From Rhizobium sp. FY34 (GTDB lineage Bacteria; Pseudomonadota; Alphaproteobacteria; Rhizobiales; Rhizobiaceae): a stretch of DNA of 64,000 nt. The notes under the pieces are model-generated. The model was not told the DNA's origin and searched no databases. It saw only the letters and a program-made list of their open reading frames with translations. Both the position numbers and the translations under genes were made by a program. Below are positions 8,844 to 16,614 of this stretch, one piece after another (the stretch's first letter is position 1; the number at the start of each line of letters is the position of its first letter). The stretch is taken from NCBI RefSeq assembly GCF_005222845.1, contig NZ_STFZ01000022.1, positions 1-64,000 on the forward strand, in the 5' to 3' direction.

Positions 8844-10148
8844 ATGGACCAGATGACGAGAGAGCCGGACGCAAGCCAAGACACAAGCGATACAAGCGAT
8901 ACAAGCGATACGGGCTGGAAGGCGCTTCTGGCGCCGCCGCATGGGCTGCGCCTGATGGCTGTCTCGATCGGTATCGGCCTGCACGCCTTCAACGAGGTGG
9001 CGATCGGTCCGGTTCTGCCCATTGCGGTCACGGCACTCGGCGGCGTCGCACTTCTGCCTTTCGTCTATGCGGTGTTTTTTGCCAGTATCATGGCCGGCGG
9101 CCTGTCTGCCTCGCCGCTCCGGCGCCGGCTTGGCGCGCGTTCGGCTTTGCTTGTCGCAGGCCTTGTCTATGCTGTGGGCATGATCGTGCAATGCGCGGCC
9201 CTCGATGCCTATGGCCTGATGGCGGGGCGCGTGCTGCAAGGCGTGGCTGATGGCTGGATCGTCGCACTCTGCTACACGCTGATTGCCGATTTGTTTCCCC
9301 CGCGCCTCGTGCCGCGCATCTTTGCCGCCGAAGCCATGGTCTGGGCCATTGCCGCGGTGCTGGGTCCGTTTGCCGGCGGGCTTGTGGTGGAACATTTTGG
9401 CTGGCGGCTGGCGCTGGCCGTCAGCGTGCCGGTCATCGCGCTGTTTTTCGTGGTCATGCCCTTTGCCCTGCCGGCCGATAGAGCAAAGCCCGCCGGTGCC
9501 GCGCCTGTTTCGCATGCGCTCTTGCCGCCTCGGCTTTTCGGTCTTTCCTCCACCGTCGGGCGTGGCAGCTGGCTGCTTTTCCTGATGACGGCGGCGCAGA
9601 GCGTATCGACCGTGTTCCTGGCCTATACGCTGCATGCGCGGCTTGACCTGTCGCCGGTCCATGTCGGGCTGGTTCTCATCACGCTGTCGCTCAGCTGGAG
9701 CGCTGCCGCAATCCCGGTCGGCAATATCGCTAGCGTCGAGAAGCGCCAGGCGATCATGCGGGCGGGACCGCTGGTGCAGGCCTGCGGCGCACTATTGGTT
9801 GCAACCGGGCTTTATCTCATGCTGCTGCCCATCGTGCTTTTCGGCCAGATGCTGAATGGCATTGCCTTTGCCATGGTGTTTGCCAGTGCCAATCAGGCGG
9901 TGATCGAGGATGCCGATCCGGACCATCGCATTACCACAAGCGCGCTTTTGCCGGCGTTGGAAACCAGCGGCTATGTGGCGGGCGCCGTGATTGTCGGCGG
10001 GCTGGGTTCGCTGTTTCAGGCGCAAAGCTCGGTCATGGCCGGCGAACCCGGCCATGTGGTCTTTGCGCTCTGGGGCGCTGCGGCAGGCCTGTCGCTTCTG
10101 TCTTTCCTTGCCGCACGCGGCGTGGTGCTGAAGCTGCGCGCGGCCTGA
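8844..10148 (+). CDS. MFS transporter, probable SoxR-controlled efflux pump
   Basis: A 434-residue major facilitator protein of the inner membrane with about 12 hydrophobic segments and family motifs such as GRVLQGVADGWIVALCYTLI near TM4. It probably exports a drug or redox-active compound by proton antiport; the substrate cannot be told. The start at 8844 is preferred over an earlier in-frame ATG (8796), which lies upstream of the predicted -10 element. The N-terminal tail contains four DTS/DT units coded by a 9-bp tandem repeat (ACAAGCGAT) at about 8882-8911, a possible slippage tract. Confidence 0.85.
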   Translation: MDQMTREPDASQDTSDTSDTSDTGWKALLAPPHGLRLMAVSIGIGLHAFNEVAIGPVLPIAVTALGGVALLPFVYAVFFASIMAGGLSASPLRRRLGARSALLVAGLVYAVGMIVQCAALDAYGLMAGRVLQGVADGWIVALCYTLIADLFPPRLVPRIFAAEAMVWAIAAVLGPFAGGLVVEHFGWRLALAVSVPVIALFFVVMPFALPADRAKPAGAAPVSHALLPPRLFGLSSTVGRGSWLLFLMTAAQSVSTVFLAYTLHARLDLSPVHVGLVLITLSLSWSAAAIPVGNIASVEKRQAIMRAGPLVQACGALLVATGLYLMLLPIVLFGQMLNGIAFAMVFASANQAVIEDADPDHRITTSALLPALETSGYVAGAVIVGGLGSLFQAQSSVMAGEPGHVVFALWGAAAGLSLLSFLAARGVVLKLRAA

Positions 10149-10161
10149 AAACCCGAAAGCC

Positions 10162-10956
10162 TCATGCCATGCCGACCAGGGAAAAATAGGCGCCCTGCGG
10201 GTCCATGGCATTGACGATAACACTGCCGCCCGGCACGTCCTGCGGCCCGAAGACCACCTGTCCGCCACCCGCCTTGATCGTCTCCACCGCAGTCGCGATG
10301 GAGGGTACGTTGATGTAATAGGCCCAGCAGGCAACGGGCACTGTGGGCGGGCGGGTCATCATGCCGCCGATCTGGCGCCCGTGATGGGCAAAGATCAGGT
10401 AATCGCCCATCTCGCCCATGGGCATGGCCTGGTCCAGCGTCCAGCCGAACACCTTGCCGTAAAAGGCGAGCGCCTCGCGCCCATCATTGGCATAGAGTTC
10501 GTTCCAGCCGAAAGTGCCGGGCGTGCCGACCGGCGCCATGGGCGGCGGATTGTCCATGGGCTGTGGCGTCATGATGCAGATCACGGCGCCATGCGGATCG
10601 GCGACCACGGCCATGCGTCCGACGCAGGGAACTTCAAACGGCGGCTTCATCACCGAACCGCCCTCGGCTTCAAACAGCTTGACCGTCGCATCCACATCAT
10701 CCACGCCGACATAGCCCGTCCAATTAGGCGGAACTCTGCCCTCCATGTCCGGCGGAATGGTCATCAGGCCGGCCACGCCGCAATCTTCGTCACCGCTGCG
10801 GGTGTCGAAAATGATGTAATCCTCACCCTCCATGCCGGGCATGGCGATAGTCTTTGCACTCCAGCCGGTCACCGCGCCATAGAAGGCGGCGGCGGCGGCC
10901 ATGTCCGAAGTCATCAACTCGCACCAGATGAAGGTGCCATGGGTGGGAGAGGGCAT
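10162..10956 (-). CDS. VOC family protein with two glyoxalase-like domains
   Basis: A 264-residue protein with tandem vicinal-oxygen-chelate modules. Module 1 starts at THGTFIWCELMTSD and contains DDVDATVKLFEAEGG; module 2 starts at PGTFGWNELYANDG and contains VPSIATAVETIKAGGG. Each has the bab-b-b-b fold pattern, with FYGAVTGW and FYGKVFGW. The reaction is unknown. The start at 10956 has GAGGAA 7 bases upstream. It is the last gene of the DUF899-DUF1579-VOC group (53 bases after the previous gene), all facing away from a MarR-type regulator. Confidence 0.8.
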   Translation of the reverse strand: MPSPTHGTFIWCELMTSDMAAAAAFYGAVTGWSAKTIAMPGMEGEDYIIFDTRSGDEDCGVAGLMTIPPDMEGRVPPNWTGYVGVDDVDATVKLFEAEGGSVMKPPFEVPCVGRMAVVADPHGAVICIMTPQPMDNPPPMAPVGTPGTFGWNELYANDGREALAFYGKVFGWTLDQAMPMGEMGDYLIFAHHGRQIGGMMTRPPTVPVACWAYYINVPSIATAVETIKAGGGQVVFGPQDVPGGSVIVNAMDPQGAYFSLVGMA

Positions 10957-11009
10957 GGGCGGTTTCCTCGTCTTGATCAAATGGTTCTGAACGGGTGCGG
11001 GATGTGGCG

Positions 11010-11483
11010 TCAGGCAATCCGCGTATAATCGGCGCGCATGAAGGCGTGCCAGCCGCCATCCGGCTGGCCGGCGCTGGAGGTGAAAACGCGCGTGTCATCG
11101 CCGGTAAAGATGATCTGTTCGCGATACGCCTGTGTGACTGTGGGGTCGCTGAAGCTCGGGCCGGTCGTGTAGAGGCTGAGCGTCGTGCCATCCTCGGAAA
11201 GATCGCCCTCATAGACCCACATATGCTCCATCATCGTGCCGATCCAACTGCCGATATATTTGCCGGTGGCGCTGTTATGGCCGAGTGTCAAAAGCGTCGT
11301 GGCCGGCATCCCGCCCGGCATCTTGCCGCACCCTTCCGCCACAAACCAGATGCCGTGGAGAGACCGCACCTCCTCCTCCCAATCCTCGCCATCGCTCATG
11401 TCGGCGGCTGCCACCTTCCAGCGGCCGACAAGCCGGTTGAGAAAGGCGTGTTCGGCACGCGGCTGCGGCATGGTCATGTCCAT
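11010..11483 (-). CDS. DUF1579 family protein
   Basis: A 157-residue soluble protein of a lipocalin-like family of unknown function. The opening EHAFLNRLVGRWKVAAADMS, with its L-x-G-x-W core, and the later VYEGDLSEDGTTLSLYTTGP are typical of DUF1579. It starts 21 bases after the DUF899 gene, so the two are probably one transcript. DUF1579 and VOC genes are often found with DUF899 genes in proteobacteria, which suggests a shared detoxification or small-molecule role; this is inference. Confidence 0.8.
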   Translation of the reverse strand: MDMTMPQPRAEHAFLNRLVGRWKVAAADMSDGEDWEEEVRSLHGIWFVAEGCGKMPGGMPATTLLTLGHNSATGKYIGSWIGTMMEHMWVYEGDLSEDGTTLSLYTTGPSFSDPTVTQAYREQIIFTGDDTRVFTSSAGQPDGGWHAFMRADYTRIA

Positions 11484-11504
11484 TTCTCGTTCTCCCTGTA
11501 GGGC

Positions 11505-12233
11505 TCAATGGCAGCAGGCCGCAGCTTTCGGCCCCGTCTCATATTCATCGTGACGCTTGATGAAGTTCATCGTCTCGCTCTCGTTGCGCCCAAGCGGCGC
11601 GATATCGAGGATCATCATCGTCGCCAGCATTTCCTCGCCGCCGCGGGCATAGGAAGAATAGGTATGGAAGATCTGGCCGGTCTCATCCTTGTAAAAGGCC
11701 GATTGACCCGGCAGCTCGTCATGCGCCTTGGCAGAGGGCGTGTCGCGGAAATTGTAGAAGACCGAGCCGGAGGCCAGCTCTTCCGGCCTGAAGGAGACGC
11801 CGAAATCCAAGTTGAAACTGCTGCCGAAGGAGGAGACCCAGGGAAAGCGCCAGCCCATGCGCCGCTTATAGGCCTCGATCTTGTCGAGCGGCGCGCGTGA
11901 CACGCAGGTCAGCGTCACATCATGATGGTTGAGATGCGGCAGCGTGCCATCCAGATGATCGGCAAGGAAGGAACAGCCGGTGCAGCCGGCATCCCAATCC
12001 GGGCCGAACATGAAGTGATAGACAATCAGCTGGCTGCGGCCTTCGAAAAGGTCGGCAAGGCGGCGCTCGCCGAATGGGGTCTGAAAGCGATAATCCGCCT
12101 CCACTTTCACCCAGGGCAGGTCCAGCCGCTCGCGATTGATCGCGTCGCGCAGCCGCGTCATTTCCTTTTCGCGGGCAAGCAGCGCCTTGCGCGCCTCAAG
12201 CCATTCCTCTTTGGATACCACGGCATGCTTCAT
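11505..12233 (-). CDS. DUF899 family thioredoxin-like protein
   Basis: A 242-residue protein. After an N-terminal helical segment (SKEEWLEARKALLAREKEMT), a thioredoxin-fold domain contains YHFMFGPDWDAGCTGCSFLA with a CTGC pair, the likely redox site. The tail ends AAACCH, adding two more cysteines and a histidine. No enzymatic activity is established for the family as far as I know. The start at 12233 is set by GGAGG 7 bases upstream. It is the first gene of a likely three-gene operon with a perfect 24-bp palindrome between it and the divergent MarR gene. Confidence 0.82.
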   Translation of the reverse strand: MKHAVVSKEEWLEARKALLAREKEMTRLRDAINRERLDLPWVKVEADYRFQTPFGERRLADLFEGRSQLIVYHFMFGPDWDAGCTGCSFLADHLDGTLPHLNHHDVTLTCVSRAPLDKIEAYKRRMGWRFPWVSSFGSSFNLDFGVSFRPEELASGSVFYNFRDTPSAKAHDELPGQSAFYKDETGQIFHTYSSYARGGEEMLATMMILDIAPLGRNESETMNFIKRHDEYETGPKAAACCH

Positions 12234-12267
12234 CGTCACATCCTCCCAGATGTTCCAGTGCCTTGAC

Positions 12268-12291
12268 ATTTACGTTGATATCAACGTAAAT
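12268..12291. promoter_or_regulatory. Perfect 24-bp palindrome, probable MarR operator
   Basis: The 24 bases read identically on both strands, with half-site ATTTACGTTGAT. The site lies midway in the 63-bp gap between the divergent DUF899 and MarR genes and ends 5 bases before the MarR start. This is the classic place for a MarR dimer to repress both itself and the divergent operon. The half TCAACGTAAA recurs at 4106-4115. Confidence 0.8.
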
Positions 12292-12296
12292 AGGTC

Positions 12297-12743
12297 ATGT
12301 CAAACGAAATTGTGATTCCTTTTGCAACCACAGTGCATGTGCGCGATACCTGCCTCTGCCTGCACGTGCAGCGCGCCGCAAGAGCCCTGGCGCGCAAGTT
12401 TGACACGGCCTTACGCCCGCTTGGCCTGACGAATGGCCAGTTTTCGCTGATGATGTCGCTCAACAGGCCGCAGCCGGCTGCCATGGGCTCGGTCGCCACG
12501 CTGCTTGACATGGACCGCACAACGCTGACGGCAGCGTTGAAGCCGCTTCAGCGGCGCGGCCTGATCGAGACCTTTGCCGACCCCAAGGATGCCCGCAGCC
12601 GGCTGTTGCAGCTGACCCCGGAGGGTAAGACCATTCTTGCGGCCGCCGTGCCGATCTGGACACGCATCCACGCCGAACTGGATGAGGGCCTGGGCGAGGG
12701 TGGGGCGCCGCGGCTGCGCGCCGATCTGGCTCTGATCCGGTAG
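12297..12743 (+). CDS. MarR family transcriptional regulator
   Basis: A 148-residue dimeric winged-HTH repressor. The recognition region MGSVATLLDMDRTTLTAALKPL (about 63-84) is followed by the wing FADPKDARSRLLQLTPEGK (about 92-110). An N-terminal DTCLCLHVQRAARAL contains two cysteines that could sense oxidants or electrophiles, but this is inference. It is divergent from the DUF899 operon and shares the palindrome at 12268-12291. No strong Shine-Dalgarno is visible, so a slightly different start is possible. Confidence 0.85.
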   Translation: MSNEIVIPFATTVHVRDTCLCLHVQRAARALARKFDTALRPLGLTNGQFSLMMSLNRPQPAAMGSVATLLDMDRTTLTAALKPLQRRGLIETFADPKDARSRLLQLTPEGKTILAAAVPIWTRIHAELDEGLGEGGAPRLRADLALIR

Positions 12744-12755
12744 ACAGCGTCAGGT

Positions 12756-13517
12756 TCAGCCAAATCGCGCCGCAATCCGTGGGTCGGATACGAAGTCGGA
12801 CAGGGTGAAGCCCAATCGGCGGTGCGGAAATTCGCACAGGGCCTGTACATGGTGAGCCGACCAGTGGATGCGCCAGCTTTGGCGGGCAACGGGCTCGCGG
12901 TGTGCAAAAGCTGCGGGGCTGAGAAGGGCAATGTTCATTCCCTTGCCGGGATCTCTGATGGATCGATACAGGATAGCCTCCAGCTTCGCAGACCGGGCCG
13001 TGTCGGCCAATGCCTGACAGGCGCTGTACTCGACTGGGTCTTCGAAGGCCTGCTGATTGTCGGAAAGAGGCGACCGCGTCAGGTCAATGCCGCGCGTGGT
13101 GCTGATCCGGGCGGCAAAGGCGGTATAGTCGGCCGGATTGGCGGGCAGCGGCGTTTGCGGCGAGTCCGTGAAGAACAGCAATCTGTAAAAGGCCATCTCG
13201 GCCACGGCTGTCGTCTCGCTCAGCGCTGCATAGAACACGCCCGGCGTCCTGCCTGCGCGGCGAAACCGTGAGCCATGGGGATAGACGGCGCCGTAACGGA
13301 AGGGTGTGGCCAGCAGATAATCGAGGGGCAGCGTTTCGGCCGGCAGTGCAGGCTTGGTCGTCTCCAGCACCTGTTCGAGCAGCGCCTGTTCATCGCTCGT
13401 ATCAACCAGTTTCATGGTCGATACCTGATGTTGCGCCTCCACCAGTCGCCAGACGTCGTGGCGGATGGTGATCGCCTCAGACGAGAGCGCGGCGGGCGTC
13501 CAGATAGCCGAGAACAT
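12756..13517 (-). CDS. RES-domain toxin (NAD-degrading type)
   Basis: A 253-residue toxin of the RES family, whose characterised members deplete NAD+ by phosphorolysis or hydrolysis. The RES pattern is visible: VWRLVEAQHQVST at the start, GSRFRRAGRTPGVFYAALS (about 101-119) with the conserved R, Y and E-containing ETTAVAE, and a long C-terminal domain. The first 41 bases overlap the end of the antitoxin gene. Other starts further in are possible. Order is antitoxin then toxin, as usual for Xre/RES loci. Confidence 0.85.
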   Translation of the reverse strand: MFSAIWTPAALSSEAITIRHDVWRLVEAQHQVSTMKLVDTSDEQALLEQVLETTKPALPAETLPLDYLLATPFRYGAVYPHGSRFRRAGRTPGVFYAALSETTAVAEMAFYRLLFFTDSPQTPLPANPADYTAFAARISTTRGIDLTRSPLSDNQQAFEDPVEYSACQALADTARSAKLEAILYRSIRDPGKGMNIALLSPAAFAHREPVARQSWRIHWSAHHVQALCEFPHRRLGFTLSDFVSDPRIAARFG

Positions 13518-13860
13518 CGATCAGACCTGAAATTGTGAGAATTTTTTCAAGCGGAATACCGTCAATGGCCGTGTTTTCGTTGCGTAGCCAGGCCTTCGCA
13601 ACGGTCTCGTCACCATTGGTGATCGCATCCAGCGAGCGAAACAGGCGAATGAACAGCAGGGCCAGTTCGAAACTTTTGTCGCCGGGATAGAGGAGCAGTT
13701 CGGATCGCTTCAGGCGGGATACCGAGGCTTCCGACAGCCCGAGAATGGCGCCCAATGTCTTGCCGTTCATGCCCAGGCGATCTGCCGCACGCACAACCGC
13801 CTTGCTCACCACAGCGGCTTCTGCGGAAGGGTCTGCCTTCGAGCGCACTTGAATATTCAT
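13477..13860 (-). CDS. Xre/MbcA/ParS-type antitoxin of the RES toxin
   Basis: A 127-residue antitoxin. The Xre-like HTH is MNGKTLGAILGLSEASVSRLKR (about 31-52). The C-terminal toxin-binding domain (DUF2384-like) includes ELALLFIRLFRSLDAITNGDETVAKAWLRNEN. The start at 13860 has AAAGGA 9 bases upstream. It overlaps the toxin gene, so the pair is co-translated. It would neutralise the toxin and repress the operon. Confidence 0.85.
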   Translation of the reverse strand: MNIQVRSKADPSAEAAVVSKAVVRAADRLGMNGKTLGAILGLSEASVSRLKRSELLLYPGDKSFELALLFIRLFRSLDAITNGDETVAKAWLRNENTAIDGIPLEKILTISGLIDVLGYLDARRALV

Positions 13861-13959
13861 GATCGCATCCTTTCCTGAGAAAGAATGTAGCACTCAGACG
13901 TCAAAATGCAAGAAGGGCCGCGATGGGCGACCCTTCCGGCATGCGGTGAACGCTGATGC

Positions 13960-14382
13960 TTAAGCGACGGAGACCGGCACTTCGGTCGAAGTGCGCATGG
14001 CATGGCTATAGGGGCATACGATATGCGCCTTGGCGACCAGGTCTTCGGCCTGTGCCTTGTCCATGCCGGGAATGTCGACGACGATCGAGACTTCGATGCC
14101 AAAGCCGGTGCCATCCTCGCGCGGGCCGATGCCGACACTCGCCGTCACCTTGGCGTCTTCCGGGATCTTCACCTTGGCATTGCCGGCCACGAATTTCAGC
14201 GCGCCGAGAAAGCAGGCGGAATAGCCGGCTGCAAACAGTTGTTCCGGGTTGGTGCCGGTGGCGCCATCGCCGCCCAGTTCCTTCGGCACGGTCAGCGTGA
14301 CGTCCAGAACGCCGTTTTCCGAATGGGCGCGGCCAGCGCGGCCGCCGGTGGCAGATGCCTTGGTTGTGTAGAGAATAGCCAT
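13960..14382 (-). CDS. ohr: Ohr, organic hydroperoxide reductase
   Basis: A 140-residue OsmC/Ohr family thiol peroxidase that reduces organic and fatty-acid hydroperoxides using lipoylated proteins. Both catalytic cysteines are present: C57 in AGYSACFLGAL and C123 in IVCPYSHAMR; the arginine of GRAGRAH (R18) is also present. AAGGAGACGATC precedes the ATG. The divergent ohrR gene with shared operator sequence marks it as a peroxide-induced unit. Confidence 0.95.
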   Translation of the reverse strand: MAILYTTKASATGGRAGRAHSENGVLDVTLTVPKELGGDGATGTNPEQLFAAGYSACFLGALKFVAGNAKVKIPEDAKVTASVGIGPREDGTGFGIEVSIVVDIPGMDKAQAEDLVAKAHIVCPYSHAMRTSTEVPVSVA

Positions 14383-14487
14383 GATCGTCTCCTTGGTGCG
14401 TATTTGGGGTTGCGTATTTGGGTTTCGTTCTCGGGGTTATGGGTCGTTCGAAAACCGGTCCGGTTGGATCGGTGATATTAATGTTGT

Positions 14488-14512
14488 GCAATTCAATTGC
14501 GCGCAATATAAT
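14488..14512. promoter_or_regulatory. Probable OhrR operator
   Basis: GCAATTCAATTGC (14488-14500) is a perfect odd-length palindrome and overlaps a second one, TTGCGCGCAA (14497-14506), next to AATATAATT. AATT-rich dyads of this type are bound by OhrR in related bacteria. The site lies between the divergent ohr and ohrR genes. Confidence 0.7.
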
Positions 14513-14589
14513 TAGACGCATTGAAGTCCGGCGTCAAGCCTGCGACAATGAAGAAATTAGGGCGTCAGATGAGGAAGTCAGGATCGGCC

Positions 14590-15066
14590 ATGGAAAATAG
14601 CGGCACCACCGGCGAACAGATCCGCTTGCAGCAAATGCTGTGCTTTGCGCTTTATGGTGCAGCTCATGCCTTTTCGCGCGCCTATAAGCCGCGCCTGGAA
14701 CCGCTCGGTCTCACCTATCCGCAATATCTGGTCATGGTCAGTCTTTGGGAAAAGGATGGCCAGCCGGTGAAGGCGCTGGGCGCGGCGCTGGGCCTTGATT
14801 CCGGCACGCTCTCGCCGCTTCTGAAGCGGTTGGAGCAGGCGGGGCTTTTGGCACGCACCCGCGCCAAGGCCGATGAGCGGCAGGTGCATATCACGCTGAC
14901 CGAAAAGGGTCGGCAGTTGCAAAGCGAGGCGGCCGGCATCACGCCGCTGATGCTGTCTGCCACCGGCTGCGGACTGGAGGAGGTGGCCGATCTTCGCGAC
15001 CGCCTGCAGGATCTGAAGGACAATCTCGTCAGGGCCGGCGATGCCTCTGCCGCCGAGCACGGGTGA
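14590..15066 (+). CDS. ohrR: OhrR, organic hydroperoxide-sensing MarR repressor
   Basis: A 158-residue MarR-family repressor. The N-terminal sensing cysteine is C18 in LQQMLCFALYGAAHAF, placed as in known OhrR proteins. The winged HTH is KALGAALGLDSGTLSPLLKRLE followed by the wing RTRAKADERQVHITLTEKG. Oxidation of C18 by organic peroxides releases it from DNA, inducing ohr. The start at 14590 is favoured by homologue length; an ATG 69 bases upstream is also in frame. Confidence 0.92.
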   Translation: MENSGTTGEQIRLQQMLCFALYGAAHAFSRAYKPRLEPLGLTYPQYLVMVSLWEKDGQPVKALGAALGLDSGTLSPLLKRLEQAGLLARTRAKADERQVHITLTEKGRQLQSEAAGITPLMLSATGCGLEEVADLRDRLQDLKDNLVRAGDASAAEHG

Positions 15067-15185
15067 ACCGGGTTCCGAAGTCAGCGGGGGCTGGACTTTT
15101 GCGCGCCCAACCTTTTGAGTAGTTGCCGCTCTCCCCAAAACCGCAGACCTGCGGCTCTTTCCTTCGCTTGTTCCCCGAGATCTTC

Positions 15186-15773
15186 ATGCTGCGCAATCTC
15201 TATACGTGGACCATGGCCCTTGCCGCGCGCAAGGGTGCTGCCTGGTGGCTTGCCATCATCGCCTTTGTCGAAAGCTCGCTGTTCCTGGTGCCGGCCGATG
15301 TGCTCTTCGTGCCCATGGTCTTGGCGAGGCCACGCCGGGCCTATCTCTACGCGACCATCGCCACGATTGCCTCCGTGCTCGGCGGCATTCTCGGCTGGAT
15401 GATCGGTCACTATGCCTTCGAAGCCATTGCCCGGCCGGTGCTGACCTTCTATGGCAAGCTCGATACATTCGAGGGGTTGGCGCAATCGGTCGATTGGAAA
15501 ACCATCCTTGTCCTGCTCGTCACCTCCGGCCTTGCGCATCTGCCGCCGATCAAGGTGGTGACCATCCTGTCGGGCGTTGCAAATTTCAGCCTGCCACTGT
15601 TCATCCTGTCGGCCATCGTGGCGCGCGGGTCGCGTTTCTTTGCGCTGGCCTGGCTGCTCAAGACCTATGGCGAGGATATGCGCCATTTCATCGAAAAGCG
15701 GCTGAAACTGATCAGCGCTCTGGCCGCCGGCATGCTGATCGCCGTCTATGCGGCCTATATGCTTCTGCGCTGA
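15186..15773 (+). CDS. YqaA/DedA-family membrane protein
   Basis: A 195-residue integral membrane protein of the DedA/VTT superfamily (YqaA branch). About five hydrophobic stretches are visible; FVESSLFLVPADVLFVPMVLA (re-entrant-like, with E and P residues) and GGILGWMIGHYAFEAIARPV are family hallmarks. Related proteins act in membrane homeostasis and lipid-carrier recycling; the role of this branch is unclear. A longer start at 15123 is in frame, but homologues begin near MLRNLYTWT. Confidence 0.8.
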   Translation: MLRNLYTWTMALAARKGAAWWLAIIAFVESSLFLVPADVLFVPMVLARPRRAYLYATIATIASVLGGILGWMIGHYAFEAIARPVLTFYGKLDTFEGLAQSVDWKTILVLLVTSGLAHLPPIKVVTILSGVANFSLPLFILSAIVARGSRFFALAWLLKTYGEDMRHFIEKRLKLISALAAGMLIAVYAAYMLLR

Positions 15774-15872
15774 CATTTCATCGCGCGGCCATCGGTTTTC
15801 ACAAACGGCTTGACGATCGTTCCCAGATCGGGAATTCTATCCTCGGTTTTCCCATGGCGGTGACGGAGCGTC

Positions 15873-16184
15873 ATGAATGTCATCGCAAAATCCGCGCTGG
15901 TGCGGTTCTGGGAAGGGCAGCCAAAGGGCGAGCCACGCAGGGCCGCGCAGGCGGCCTTTACGCAATGGCACACGGCGGCATCGGATGCCAGCTGGAACAA
16001 TTTCGATGCATTGAAGCATACCTTCAATTCCGCCGATTATGTCGGCAATGGCAAGGTTGTCTTCGATGTCGGCGGAAACAAGTATCGACTTGTGGGGCTG
16101 GTTGCCTATCGGACGAAGCGGATTTACGTCCTCTTTGTCGGCACCCATGCAGACTATGACCGGATCGACGTGACGGTGCTGTGA
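15873..16184 (+). CDS. higB: HigB-like mRNA interferase toxin
   Basis: A 103-residue RelE-superfamily ribosome-dependent endoribonuclease. The HigB signature is visible: SWNNFDALKHTFNSADYVGNG, then VVFDVGGNKYRLVGLVAYRTKRIYV with the basic residues and FVGTHADYDRIDV at the end. GGAG lies 6 bases upstream of the start. Its stop is 14 bases before the HigA start, and toxin-first order is typical of higBA. Confidence 0.9.
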   Translation: MNVIAKSALVRFWEGQPKGEPRRAAQAAFTQWHTAASDASWNNFDALKHTFNSADYVGNGKVVFDVGGNKYRLVGLVAYRTKRIYVLFVGTHADYDRIDVTVL

Positions 16185-16198
16185 AAGGAGACTGTCTC

Positions 16199-16576
16199 AT
16201 GGATATCACCGCCATCCGCACGTTGCAGACGCAAGCGGAATATGAAGCGGCTCTCCAGGCCGTTCGCCCCTATTTCGAGGTTGAGCCGGCAGAGATGACG
16301 GCGGAGGCGGCCCATTTCGATGCGCTGGTCCTGCTGATCGAGGAATATGAGGCGCGGCATTTTCCCATCGAACGCGCTTCGCCCGTTGAGGTCGTCAAGG
16401 CCATCATGCACGCCAACAACTATACGCGCGCCGATCTGGTCGCGGTGATTGGCTCCAAGGCGCGGGCTGCCGATCTTCTGAATGGCCGCCGTGAGATCAA
16501 TCTTGACCAGATCCGCAAGCTGAGCAAGGCTTGGGGCATTCCGCCGTCAGCCCTTATCGCCGATCTGGCTGCGTGA
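16199..16576 (+). CDS. higA: HigA-like antitoxin
   Basis: A 125-residue antitoxin. The N-terminal part (TQAEYEAALQAVRPYF) is the toxin-binding segment seen in HigA-type proteins. An Xre-like HTH lies in the C-terminal half: TRADLVAVIGSKARAADLLNGRREINLDQIRKLSKAWGI with breaks. The start at 16199 has AAAGGAG 9 bases upstream. It neutralises HigB and represses the operon. Confidence 0.9.
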   Translation: MDITAIRTLQTQAEYEAALQAVRPYFEVEPAEMTAEAAHFDALVLLIEEYEARHFPIERASPVEVVKAIMHANNYTRADLVAVIGSKARAADLLNGRREINLDQIRKLSKAWGIPPSALIADLAA

Positions 16577-16582
16577 AAATCA

Positions 16583-16604
16583 CCCGCCGGAAGGCTCCGG
16601 CGGG
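16583..16604 (-). terminator. Hairpin terminator between convergent higA and aldo/keto reductase genes
   Basis: A perfect 9-bp stem (CCCGCCGGA and TCCGGCGGG) with loop AGGC. On the minus strand it is followed by TGATTTTC, so it best serves the reductase gene, and it may stop higBA transcription as well. Confidence 0.7.
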
Positions 16605-16614
16605 CGGTTGCACA

